Shown piece after piece: positions 1 through 8,196 of a stretch of DNA of 64,000 bases; the first letter of the stretch is position 1; each line of letters starts with the position of its first letter. Source of the stretch: Oscillospiraceae bacterium. GTDB taxonomy: Bacteria > Bacillota > Clostridia > Oscillospirales > Oscillospiraceae. Where the stretch lies: assembly GCA_902802045.1 (NCBI GenBank), contig CADCKQ010000001.1, positions 62,001-126,000 on the forward strand, in the 5' to 3' direction. The position numbers were made by a program, and so were the translations under genes. The notes under the pieces were generated by a model that saw only the letters and a list, made by a program, of their open reading frames with translations, was not told where the DNA came from and ran no database searches.

Positions 1-1347
1 ACCTGTACCGTACGCTCCAAACACTAACACGAGAATTATCACAGCAGCGCATACAAACCATAAGGCATCTGTTTTACAGATCGTGTCCGCAACATCCTGT
101 TTTCTGTTCCAAACATCGTATGCTGCTGTAACAAGAATGAATACTGCCGTTACGATGAGAGCGGGTGCTCCCGATCCGGCAGATAAGATACCCTGTGAGC
201 CGGTACCGAAAATCGAAGAGATGATCCTGAATGCATCTCCCATCGTATCTGCGCGGAAAAAAATCCAGGCCAGAGACATCAGGATATAATTCAAAACGAT
301 CCTCCATGTCCCGGACTTCTCGTTTTTCCCGATACCGAGTCCTTTTTCAATGATGCTCTCAGTGACCTGATACATTCCGTTCAGAACACCCCAGAATATG
401 AACTTCCAGTCCGCTCCGTGCCAAAGGCCGGAAACCGCGAAGACTGCCATAATGTTAAGATATGCTCTCCAGGTTCCCTTTTTGCTGCCGCCAAGCGGAA
501 AATACAGATAATCTCTGAACCAGAAGGAAAGCGACATGTGCCATCTGCGCCAGATATCTTTGATTGATCGGCTCAGATACGGAGCGTCGAAGTTTTCGAG
601 TAACCTGATCCCGAACAGCCTCGCACTCCCTATTGCTATATCCGAATAGCCCGCGAAATCACAGTATATCTGCATGGAATATGCAAGAACAGCTATTATT
701 ACCGGGACCCCTGCATATTTGTCAGGAGATGAATATACGGTATCCACAAGCACTTTTATATTGTCAGCAACACAAAGCTTCAGGAAGAATCCTCTGCATA
801 TTCTGAACAGTCCGACTTTGAATGATCCGGCATCAGCTGTTTTCCGAATATCAGCCTCTTTGAGCTGGGGTATAAGGTGATCTCCCCGCTCAACAGGTCC
901 GGATGTGAGTGCCGGGAAAAAGACCATAAAAAGTGAAAAATCGATAAAGTTTTTCTCTGCTTTCGACTTCCCTTTATAAATATCTGTGAGATATCCGCTG
1001 ACAGCGAGCGTGAAGAATGATATACCTGCAGGAACAGCAATATTCGTCTCTATTCCCGTAAAGAAGCCGAGATATTTGAAAAAAAACAGTATTCCGATGT
1101 TCAGTACGAGAGCGAAGGCAAGAATGCCCCCGCTCTTTTTGTTATCAAGCACCTGAGCTATATAATAATTCCAGACTGTCTCCGCGATCAGAAGCGCTAC
1201 AAATCCTTTTGAACACATGAAGTAAAAGGAAAGACCTGCGGTCAGCAGAAGGATCCTTCTTCCTTTGATGTTGAAACGCTGAAAAACAGTATACAGTACA
1301 TATACCGCTGCCAGAAAAAGTATGAAATTGAAGGAATTGAGGCTCAT
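1..1347 (-). CDS. MBOAT family O-acyltransferase (AlgI/DltB type), 3' end cut by window edge
   Basis: The minus-strand reading frame is open from the ATG at 1347 to the window edge (about 449 residues seen). It encodes a polytopic membrane protein with the conserved MBOAT core: YCDFAGYSDIAIG, then SIKDIWRRWHMSLSFWFRDY, then SGLWHGADWKFIFWG, whose His is the expected catalytic residue. Family members move acyl groups, usually acetyl, onto extracytoplasmic sugars or polymers. The last visible residues (VFGAYGTG) match the typical end of these proteins, so perhaps only about ten residues are missing. The start lies 1 bp from the stop of the upstream lipoprotein gene, with a GGAGG Shine-Dalgarno inside that gene, so the two are probably translationally coupled. 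The acceptor molecule cannot be read from the sequence. Confidence 0.9.
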   Translation of the reverse strand, partial: MSLNSFNFILFLAAVYVLYTVFQRFNIKGRRILLLTAGLSFYFMCSKGFVALLIAETVWNYYIAQVLDNKKSGGILAFALVLNIGILFFFKYLGFFTGIETNIAVPAGISFFTLAVSGYLTDIYKGKSKAEKNFIDFSLFMVFFPALTSGPVERGDHLIPQLKEADIRKTADAGSFKVGLFRICRGFFLKLCVADNIKVLVDTVYSSPDKYAGVPVIIAVLAYSMQIYCDFAGYSDIAIGSARLFGIRLLENFDAPYLSRSIKDIWRRWHMSLSFWFRDYLYFPLGGSKKGTWRAYLNIMAVFAVSGLWHGADWKFIFWGVLNGMYQVTESIIEKGLGIGKNEKSGTWRIVLNYILMSLAWIFFRADTMGDAFRIISSIFGTGSQGILSAGSGAPALIVTAVFILVTAAYDVWNRKQDVADTICKTDALWFVCAAVIILVLVFGAYGTG

Positions 1348-1348
1348 T

Positions 1349-2692
1349 TCAATCCTCCGTCCCACTATACGGCGTTGAGGAGACTTCCGGATAAAACTCC
1401 TCATCAAAGTTCCAGTATCCCACGCTTATGCCGCGAAGATAATCAGTCGTGACCATGAACGCGCCCGGTATATAGAGCCTGGGTGTTCCGTCCTCACTGA
1501 CGATCGGATCTCCGTTCATGTCACGGGCAATAACCGGTATGGAATCAGGACCTGCATTACAGGGGTCGAGATGATACCAGCCAGTACCGAGATTTACAAG
1601 ACACCAGTAATGAGGAGTCGTAAACTCTTCATCATGCCGTTCGACGCGTATTACTTCTGCCCCTATCTCTCTGAGCATAAATGTCGCCGCAGAATAAAAA
1701 GTGAAGCAGTCTCCGTAACCTTCCGTCATACCCCTGTACGCTTCTGCAAGATAATCTGTCTTATCGCTTCCTCCGCCGTAAGTAATCTCGTTTCTGCAGA
1801 ATTTATATATTTCATATGCCTTCTCTCCCATACTCATGTCATCCGTGAGTATTCTGGAGAAGATCTCATCGCACTTTTCTCTGACCTGCTCCTCTGTAAC
1901 GGTTATCTCAGAGAATGTGAATTCAACTGTAAGTTCTGTCGTATTACCGTCATCATCCGTAGCAGTATATACGACAGGATAGATGCCTGCTTTATGCGGA
2001 TCCAGATCCCCCGGATCCACAGTCACCTCGACGTCTGTATCTGCATTATCCCAGACCTTAAGGCCTTTCATGTAAGCTATGGAATCTCCGACATAGTAAT
2101 TCTTTGACGGAAGATGGATGACAGGCGGTACTGTATCTTCTGCTATGACTGCGACAAGGTATCTCTCCCATGTGCCGAATACCATGTAAACAGGATTTGC
2201 GCCGAGATGCTCAAGCTCCCAATTGGGATTTTCATAGGATGTTCTTCCAAATGTCTCAAAATCGGCCGACATTATCAACTTCGTCACATCCTGGCGTTTT
2301 GCCTCCAAAGGTGCATTTACAATAAGGTCAGCGACTATGAGTGTGGTACCCGCAGATACGCTCTGTCCGGTCTCATCCGTCGCTATTACAGTTACAGGAT
2401 ATTCTCCGGTCTCTGATGTATCGGGAACTGTTTCGAACTCGAATCCCACAGTTCCCGTTCCCTCATAATCTGATACTGCATCTTCAGCCCTAGGATCTTC
2501 TCCGGCAAGGCAGGCAAAAGGCCTCAATCTCATAACCGGCGGATCCGGGGCGGGAGTCGTTTCGACAGTCGGAGTTTCAAAAGCTTCAGGAACCGGAGCC
2601 GGCTCGGCTTCTTTTAATCCGCAGGCACACAGCAAAAAGAATGATACCAAAGAGAGTATCATGCATATTGTTTTTTTCAGGATCAAATTCAA
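1349..2692 (-). CDS. Transglutaminase-like lipoprotein, copy 2 of a tandem pair
   Basis: This is a 447-residue predicted lipoprotein with a signal peptide ending in a lipobox at Cys23 (LLCAC). Two Ig-like/DUF5011-type regions (PVTVIATDETG, PVVYTATDDDG) follow, then a C-terminal transglutaminase-like domain. The papain-like triad is visible: Cys in EGYGDCFTF, His in TTPHYWCLV and Asp in GWYHLDPCN. It is clearly paralogous to the gene at 2703-4010 and lies 10 bp downstream of it, which indicates tandem duplication. Compared with its sibling it has an insert of about 20 residues near the C terminus (after GPDS). Such proteins are surface-anchored proteases, transglutaminases or cell-wall enzymes; the substrate is unknown. 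It is coupled to the downstream MBOAT gene. Confidence 0.85.
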   Translation of the reverse strand: MNLILKKTICMILSLVSFFLLCACGLKEAEPAPVPEAFETPTVETTPAPDPPVMRLRPFACLAGEDPRAEDAVSDYEGTGTVGFEFETVPDTSETGEYPVTVIATDETGQSVSAGTTLIVADLIVNAPLEAKRQDVTKLIMSADFETFGRTSYENPNWELEHLGANPVYMVFGTWERYLVAVIAEDTVPPVIHLPSKNYYVGDSIAYMKGLKVWDNADTDVEVTVDPGDLDPHKAGIYPVVYTATDDDGNTTELTVEFTFSEITVTEEQVREKCDEIFSRILTDDMSMGEKAYEIYKFCRNEITYGGGSDKTDYLAEAYRGMTEGYGDCFTFYSAATFMLREIGAEVIRVERHDEEFTTPHYWCLVNLGTGWYHLDPCNAGPDSIPVIARDMNGDPIVSEDGTPRLYIPGAFMVTTDYLRGISVGYWNFDEEFYPEVSSTPYSGTED

Positions 2693-2702
2693 AATAATTC
2701 CT

Positions 2703-4010
2703 TCATTTTTCAGGCATCACAAAACGCTCTGTTTCTACCTCGGGATACAGGTTTTCGTTAAACGCCCAATAACCCGGATCTATCCTGTACAGGGTATAGG
2801 TCGTTGCCATAAAGGCATTACCGTGGTCAGGACCCATATTACATGCATCCAAATGGTACCAGCCTGTTCCCAGGTTTACAAGACACCAGTAATGGGGAGT
2901 GGAGACATTGGGACTGGATCTTTCAACTTCCAATACATCAACGCCTATAGCCTTGAGCATATAATACGCAGTGGCGAAGAAAGTAAAGCAGTCACCTTTG
3001 CCTTCAGTCATCCCCCTGTAAGCTTCTGCGAGATAATCCGTTTTATCGGAACCGCCGTAATAGGCAATATTATTGTAACAGTAATCATAAATTGCCCTTA
3101 CCTTCTCGGCCTCATTCATATCATCGGTAAATATCTTCTCAAAAATCGGATCACAGACTTCGGAGACCTGCTCTTCGGTTACTGTCTTATCCGTAAATGT
3201 AAAAGTAACTTCAAGAGAAGATTCGTTTCCGTCATCATCGACGGCTGAGTATATGACAGGATATTCTCCGGCTTTCTCCGGGTCTACTGCACTCTTATCA
3301 ACTGTAACAGAAGGGTTCTCTGTATAGTCGTCTGTAGCACTGACATTTTTCAAATATGAGACGGCATCGCCAACATAGTAGTTCTTTGCGGGAGCATGAA
3401 TGACAGGCGCTTCGGTATCCTTGATCATGACTGCAACAAGATACCGTTCAAAATTATTGTACTGCTCACTGCCATAGATCATATAAAATGCGTTTGCTCC
3501 GATATTTTTCGCTTTCCATGCCTTATCCTCGACTGCCGTCTTTGAAAAAGTCTTCGCATCCGCTTTGACTATCCTGTTAACAAGTTCATATCTGCTTGTC
3601 TTCTTATCGGCCTCGATAATAAGGTCTGCGACCAGCAGTGTGGAGTTTTCACGGGAAACATTGCCGTAGCTGTCTTTTGCTATAACAGTAACGGGATATT
3701 CTCCGATTCTGGAAGTATCCGGTTCTTTTGCGAAAGCAAATTCCGTTTTTCCAGTGCTTTCACATTTAAATACCAGATCCTCCGCTTTTATCTTTTCACC
3801 TTTTATGACAGCTGCCGGGCGCAGCTTCATTACCGGAGGCTGAGGCTTCTTCGCGGGTTCAGACTCCGACTGTATCTCTGCCACCGGTTCAGGAGTTACG
3901 GCTGCACCGACTTCCTCAGATCCGCAGCCTGACATAAGCAGCAAGACAGACATTACCCCGGCAAGAAGTGCCGCTGTTATTTTTTCTCTCTGTCTGTCAA
4001 AAATCTTCAT
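2703..4010 (-). CDS. Transglutaminase-like lipoprotein, copy 1 of a tandem pair
   Basis: This is a 435-residue predicted lipoprotein counted from the ATG at 4010. That start gives a regular signal peptide (MKIFDRQREK, a hydrophobic stretch, then lipobox LLMSGC). A TTG start at 4037 is the alternative and would add nine residues. Ig-like segments (PVTVIAKDSYG, PVIYSAVDDDG) precede a transglutaminase-like domain with Cys (EGKGDCFTFFATA), His (STPHYWCLV) and Asp (GWYHLDACN). The gene overlaps the end of the PlsY-like gene by 14 bp, so it continues the der operon. A surface-anchored peptidase or cross-linking role is inferred from the domain only. Confidence 0.83.
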   Translation of the reverse strand: MKIFDRQREKITAALLAGVMSVLLLMSGCGSEEVGAAVTPEPVAEIQSESEPAKKPQPPVMKLRPAAVIKGEKIKAEDLVFKCESTGKTEFAFAKEPDTSRIGEYPVTVIAKDSYGNVSRENSTLLVADLIIEADKKTSRYELVNRIVKADAKTFSKTAVEDKAWKAKNIGANAFYMIYGSEQYNNFERYLVAVMIKDTEAPVIHAPAKNYYVGDAVSYLKNVSATDDYTENPSVTVDKSAVDPEKAGEYPVIYSAVDDDGNESSLEVTFTFTDKTVTEEQVSEVCDPIFEKIFTDDMNEAEKVRAIYDYCYNNIAYYGGSDKTDYLAEAYRGMTEGKGDCFTFFATAYYMLKAIGVDVLEVERSSPNVSTPHYWCLVNLGTGWYHLDACNMGPDHGNAFMATTYTLYRIDPGYWAFNENLYPEVETERFVMPEK

Positions 4011-4644
4011 CGAATTTATACGATATATCCTCTTCAAAGCTGAGTTTTGTTTCCCTGCCTTTCGATATGCGTATCATGGCGGGGACATGTTTAAGGATCA
4101 CTATTCCTGCCAGAAAAGCACATACAGGTGTAATCATTGCACCGTCAAGAGTCATGACTGCTCCGCCGAACAGCACCGCTGCCGATACGACTGCCGAAAG
4201 CGTCAGATATTTGCTAATCCATATGATTATGACTGAAAGCCCCATAACAGTAAGACCCAAAGGAAGGCGCATAAACAAAGCCGTCAATATGATCGGCACT
4301 ATAGCATGATTTCCTCTGAATCGGTTGAAAACAGGAAAAAGACTTCCGAGTGTTACACAAAAACCTGCGAACGCATAACCCAGCGCCCTGTTTTCACTTC
4401 CCATCAAAAGTCCTCCGAGGAAGATCGGCAGAGCATTCTTGATGACTTCGACTGCAAGCAGCTTCAAAAATCCCGGTATTCCGTATCTCCTTCTGAAATT
4501 TGAGATCCAGGCATTTCTTTTTCCTATTCGCATAATATCCGTATGAAATATATAATGCGAAGCTATATTCATTGTCTTCAGGCTTCCGAGAACATAGCCC
4601 AACAGAGCTGTTATCAGCAGAGGAAGCAGTTTGTGGAAACTCAT
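3997..4644 (-). CDS. Divergent PlsY-type glycerol-3-phosphate acyltransferase homologue
   Basis: This 215-residue protein has about five to six hydrophobic segments and the PlsY opening (LLGYVLGSLKTMNIA). PlsY normally uses acyl-phosphate to acylate glycerol-3-phosphate in phospholipid synthesis. The family's diagnostic loops are altered here. Where GSGNxGxTN is expected the sequence reads KRNAWISNF, and where a GHxxPxFxxFxGGKG loop is expected it reads GSLFPVFNRFRGNHA. It is therefore probably a subfunctional or re-purposed member rather than the essential enzyme. The ATG overlaps the stop of der by 4 bp (ATGA). The place behind der and DUF512 is a common one for PlsY genes in clostridia. 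Confidence 0.7.
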   Translation of the reverse strand: MSFHKLLPLLITALLGYVLGSLKTMNIASHYIFHTDIMRIGKRNAWISNFRRRYGIPGFLKLLAVEVIKNALPIFLGGLLMGSENRALGYAFAGFCVTLGSLFPVFNRFRGNHAIVPIILTALFMRLPLGLTVMGLSVIIIWISKYLTLSAVVSAAVLFGGAVMTLDGAMITPVCAFLAGIVILKHVPAMIRISKGRETKLSFEEDISYKFDEDF

Positions 4645-5969
4645 TCACTGTCCCCTTTCTGCCTTATGACCAATCTTATAGGTGTTCCTTCGAGTCCGAA
4701 AACACTTCTTATCTGATTTTCTATATATCTCTGATACGAAAAATGGAAAAGCTCCCTGCTGTTGCAGAATATAACGAAATTCGGGGGCTTGATCCCTGTC
4801 TGCGTCATATAGTATATCTTAAGCCTTCTGCCCTTGTCCGTAGGAGGCTGGACTCTCGCCTGAGCATCAGAGAGAACATTGTTCAAGAGGCCTGTAGTTA
4901 TACGCATACTGTTCTGATCATTCACAAAGTTGATAAGATCGAACAGCCTGTTTGTTCTTTGTCCTGTAAGAGCAGAGATAAAGATAATGGGAGCATACGA
5001 CATGAATGAAAGGTCTCGCATTATATCTTTTCTCATCTTTTCCATGGTCCCTGTTTCTTTGTCGACGAGATCCCATTTATTGACGGCTATAATGCTTGCC
5101 TTGCCGGCTTCATGTGCAAGTCCCGCTATTTTTGTATCCTGCTCAGTGACTCCGTCTCTTGCATCGATCATAATGAGACAGACATCCGCTCTCTCTACCG
5201 CCAGTTTTGCTCTCATCACCGAGAATTTTTCTATTCTCTCCTCGACTTTTGAGTGCCTTCTGATACCCGCGGTATCTATAAAGACATACCTGCCGCTGTC
5301 GTTATCATACTCCGTATCCACTGCATCTCTGGTAGTTCCTGCCACATCGGAAACGATTACTCTCTTTTCTCCGAGTATACAGTTTATCAGAGATGATTTC
5401 CCGACATTAGGTTTGCCTATCACGGCAACCTTGATTCTGTCTTCATCCTCTCCGTCTTCCGTTTCCTGCGGGAAATACTCAAAACAGGCATCGAGCAATG
5501 TGTCCACATTATGCCCGTGGATAGCAGAAATATCTATAGGATCTCCAAGCCCAAGCTCATAAAACTCATACACTGCGGGGTCTGTAGGGCCAACGCTGTC
5601 CGCCTTGTTTACAGCCAGGACAACAGGTTTGCGTGATTTAAGCAGCATATTTGCAATCTCTTTATCAGAGGCCGTTACACCTGTCCGCAGATCGGTTACC
5701 AGAATCGTGACGGTTGCTGAATCTATCGCTATCTGAGCCTGTTCGCGCATAAACGAGAGTATCTCACTGTCCGTTGAGGGCTCAATGCCTCCCGTGTCCA
5801 CAATATTGAATTTTCTTCCGAGCCATTCGCTCTCGGCATACAGTCTGTCTCTTGTGACTCCCGGAGTATCTTCGACGATCGAGAGTCTCTGGCCGACGAT
5901 CTTGTTGAAGAGCATCGACTTGCCCACATTTGGTCTGCCAACTATTGCAATTAATGGTCTGTCATTCAT
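4641..5969 (-). CDS. der: Ribosome-assembly GTPase Der (EngA)
   Basis: This 442-residue protein has two consecutive G domains and a C-terminal KH-like domain, the layout unique to Der, which acts in 50S subunit maturation. The first G domain shows GRPNVGKS at residues 11-18, DTGG and NKAD. The second shows GKPNVGKSSL, DTAG and NKWD. The chosen start is MNDRPLIAIVG at 5969, because an upstream in-frame extension would lie inside the DUF512 gene and has no family counterpart. It overlaps the DUF512 stop by 8 bp and is followed by a 4-bp overlap with the PlsY-like gene, so the three form one translation-coupled unit. Confidence 0.97.
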   Translation of the reverse strand: MNDRPLIAIVGRPNVGKSMLFNKIVGQRLSIVEDTPGVTRDRLYAESEWLGRKFNIVDTGGIEPSTDSEILSFMREQAQIAIDSATVTILVTDLRTGVTASDKEIANMLLKSRKPVVLAVNKADSVGPTDPAVYEFYELGLGDPIDISAIHGHNVDTLLDACFEYFPQETEDGEDEDRIKVAVIGKPNVGKSSLINCILGEKRVIVSDVAGTTRDAVDTEYDNDSGRYVFIDTAGIRRHSKVEERIEKFSVMRAKLAVERADVCLIMIDARDGVTEQDTKIAGLAHEAGKASIIAVNKWDLVDKETGTMEKMRKDIMRDLSFMSYAPIIFISALTGQRTNRLFDLINFVNDQNSMRITTGLLNNVLSDAQARVQPPTDKGRRLKIYYMTQTGIKPPNFVIFCNSRELFHFSYQRYIENQIRSVFGLEGTPIRLVIRQKGDSE

Positions 5970-7341
5970 TTTGATTATATCTGTAGTATTCCGTTTCTTC
6001 CCCTGTTCTCCCGATTTCATCGGAGATTACATTCTGATCGTTCTGTTCTCCCGTGATTGCGTCCCAGCTTGCAAAACCGTCCTGAGCGGTGGCAATGATC
6101 GGAACTCCAAGTTCTTCAGAGGCCTGTTTCAGTGTCACATCATCCAGAAAATCCAGTTCATCCCGTCTTATCATATTCCTTGTAATGATAAGTCTGTCTC
6201 CCAGGTCTTTCCCTTTCAGGGCATCTATAAGATCTCTGCCTGTGATCAATCCCGAAACCGTGATAGACGGCCCGAAAAATCTGTTTTCTATTGGAAAAAC
6301 TTTAACTTTAATTTTATCATATTTACTGCAGGCTCTGCAAACCATATTTTGCAGATATGGCGCAAATGCGGTACCGGTGGCCATCGATACCGAGGCACTT
6401 CTCTCGGGAGGATATAGCTTTGCCGCATTTAAAAACTCTGTCTCAAACAGCCGTATCATGCCTACACCATTTTCAAGCTGAGTATGCTCTTCATAGTACT
6501 CATCCTCAGGAAGCTCTCTCTCAGCCTGAATATACAGCTCATCTGAACAGAAAAATATCCGGGTGCCGTGTTTTTCAAAACATTTTTGCGCATAATCCTC
6601 GACGAGATCTATGGTTTCCCCGGCGTGTTCCCTGGTAAACGGCGTCAGCGGGTAGAGCCCCTGACGATATTTTGTCAAACCGACCGGAACGATAGAAACG
6701 CTGTGAAGCGAAGGATACATCTCCTCCAGATCATGCATAGTGTTCATCAGGGCATCCCCGTCATTCAGCCCGGGACAGCATACTATCTGGCAGTTCATTG
6801 TTATACCGGCGTCCGCAAAACGGTGCATCACCTCAATGCTCTCACCTGCTCTCGGATTATTCAGCATCCTGATCCGCAGAGCTTTATCTGTTGTATGAAC
6901 CGAAATGTTAATCGGCGAAACATGCAGATCCATTATGCGCCTGATCTCGCGTTCGCTTAAATTGGTCAGTGTTATATAGTTTCCAAGCAGGAAACTGAGT
7001 CTTGCATCGTCATCTTTAAAATACATTGTCTTGCGCATCCCGGGAGGAAGCTGATCAACGAAACAGAATACGCAGTTATTTGCGCACGAACGCGGTCTGT
7101 CCATAAGATATGTTTCAAAATCAAGCCCGAGTTCCATACCTGCCGGATGCTTTATAATTACATGATACGGTCTTCCGTCACAGTCTGTGAATTCTATCTT
7201 AAGTGAAGGATCATACGCGTAGAACTTATAGTCCAGAACATCCTGTATAGGATTGCCGTTTATTGAAACGAGCATATCCCCCGCTTTCGTTTTCCCGTGA
7301 AGCGGACTGTCCGGATCTACAGATTTTATTATATTTTTCAT
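5962..7341 (-). CDS. DUF512 radical-SAM-like protein with N-terminal PDZ domain
   Basis: The protein has 459 residues. The N terminus is PDZ-like (SPLHGKTKAGDMLVSINGNP, about residues 12-31). A CANNCVFCFV cluster follows near residue 87, matching the CxxxCxxC iron-sulfur motif of radical SAM enzymes, and the C-terminal half is DUF512. The family's reaction is not established. Clostridial genomes commonly place it immediately before der, as here. The start at 7341 has only a poor ribosome-binding site (AAGGGA directly before the ATG), but the PDZ sequence supports it. Transcription probably arrives by read-through of the terminator just upstream, since there is no room for a separate promoter. 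Confidence 0.93.
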   Translation of the reverse strand: MKNIIKSVDPDSPLHGKTKAGDMLVSINGNPIQDVLDYKFYAYDPSLKIEFTDCDGRPYHVIIKHPAGMELGLDFETYLMDRPRSCANNCVFCFVDQLPPGMRKTMYFKDDDARLSFLLGNYITLTNLSEREIRRIMDLHVSPINISVHTTDKALRIRMLNNPRAGESIEVMHRFADAGITMNCQIVCCPGLNDGDALMNTMHDLEEMYPSLHSVSIVPVGLTKYRQGLYPLTPFTREHAGETIDLVEDYAQKCFEKHGTRIFFCSDELYIQAERELPEDEYYEEHTQLENGVGMIRLFETEFLNAAKLYPPERSASVSMATGTAFAPYLQNMVCRACSKYDKIKVKVFPIENRFFGPSITVSGLITGRDLIDALKGKDLGDRLIITRNMIRRDELDFLDDVTLKQASEELGVPIIATAQDGFASWDAITGEQNDQNVISDEIGRTGEETEYYRYNQNE

Positions 7342-7359
7342 TCCCTTATATAAAACAAT

Positions 7360-7390
7360 AAAAAAACCGCCTCTGAAGCGGCGGCTTTTT
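7360..7390 (-). terminator. Intrinsic terminator or attenuator after rpmF
   Basis: On the minus strand CCGCC (7384-7380) pairs with GGCGG (7371-7367) and is followed by six or more T residues. It sits between rpmF and the DUF512 gene. The stem is only five pairs, so it probably lets some transcripts through to the der genes. Confidence 0.65.
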
Positions 7391-7575
7391 TAAGTCTCTT
7401 CGACTTTTAAGACTTGTCTTCCGTTGTACATCCCGCAGGCCTTGCAAGCCTGATGCGGCATTACATAAGCCCCGCAGTTCGGGCATTTTACAAGCCCCGG
7501 AACCTGCAGCTTCCATACAGAAGAACGCCTTTTGTCTCTTCTCTGTCTCGAAACTTTACCTTTTGGAACGGCCAT
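7390..7575 (-). CDS. rpmF: Ribosomal protein bL32
   Basis: This 61-residue protein starts with the invariant MAVPKGKVSRQRRDKRRS region and carries a CxxC...CxxC zinc ribbon (KCPNCGAYVMPHQACKAC). It is a structural component of the 50S subunit. It follows yceD by 37 bp, the usual arrangement in bacteria, and is the zinc-binding (C+) form of L32. Confidence 0.98.
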   Translation of the reverse strand: MAVPKGKVSRQRRDKRRSSVWKLQVPGLVKCPNCGAYVMPHQACKACGMYNGRQVLKVEET

Positions 7576-7612
7576 CTCGCACCTCCATCTTTCAGCTGTT
7601 CTGAGCAGCTAT

Positions 7613-8107
7613 TTATTCTTTATCCAAAAGCTGCTCAAGTACAGCAAATCTTGGATCCTTTTCTTTTCGGCACTCACAGGGGCCGTGGTTTAAGTTTTTC
7701 CCGCACGTCGGGCAAAGGCCTTTGCAATCCTCGCGACAAAGCACTTTGGAATCCATACCGAGAATAAAAAGAGTGGATATTATTTCGTCAAGATCCGCTT
7801 CATCACCATAGATGGGAAATATATCCGGATCATCCTCATCAGCTTTCTCTCCGATAACGGCTTCAAGATCCAGATGCATAGATTTATCAAATTCTTCACC
7901 GCATCTGTCGCAAATACACAAGGTATCGGCATCCATTACACCTTCGAGGACAAGGACTCCGGCTTTATTTGAAACCCTGCCTGACGCCTTAGGAGCACTT
8001 TTAAATTCTGCTATGGAATCAAAAGAAATAAGCTCCGGCTCTATCACGCACTCAAAGGGGACGCTCTTCCCCGGAACTTCAATAATATCTTTTAAATTCA
8101 GACGCAT
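7613..8107 (-). CDS. yceD: YceD/DUF177 family 23S rRNA accumulation protein
   Basis: The protein has 164 residues when started at MRLNLKDIIE (8107). A longer in-frame start at 8125 would add six residues with no family support. It is a cysteine-rich DUF177 protein with CDRCGEEF in the middle and CKGLCPTCGKNLNHGPC near the end, probably binding zinc. Family members affect 23S rRNA processing or accumulation and are nearly always encoded before rpmF. It is the first gene of the minus-strand run yceD-rpmF-DUF512-der and is driven by the consensus promoter at 8138-8166. Confidence 0.93.
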   Translation of the reverse strand: MRLNLKDIIEVPGKSVPFECVIEPELISFDSIAEFKSAPKASGRVSNKAGVLVLEGVMDADTLCICDRCGEEFDKSMHLDLEAVIGEKADEDDPDIFPIYGDEADLDEIISTLFILGMDSKVLCREDCKGLCPTCGKNLNHGPCECRKEKDPRFAVLEQLLDKE

Positions 8108-8137
8108 AAAACAGCACCCCGCCAAAATCGCTCAGTT

Positions 8138-8166
8138 ATTATATTAGCTTTTTATTGGCTTGTCAA
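8138..8166 (-). promoter_or_regulatory. Consensus sigma-A promoter for yceD-rpmF
   Basis: The minus strand reads TTGACA (8166-8161), 17 bp, then TATAAT (8143-8138), a perfect consensus promoter 30 bp ahead of the yceD ATG. Its -35 box overlaps the -35 box of the divergent promoter for the pseudouridine synthase gene. Confidence 0.85.
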
Positions 8167-8188
8167 TAAATATTTTGTGCTGTATAAT
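8160..8188 (+). promoter_or_regulatory. Promoter for RluA-family gene; transcript predicted leaderless
   Basis: TTGTCA (8160-8165), 17 bp, then TATAAT (8183-8188). The ATG of the gene follows only 8 bp after the -10 box, so transcription should begin within about two bases of the start codon. No Shine-Dalgarno exists upstream. Confidence 0.8.
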
Positions 8189-8196
8189 CGCAAAAT

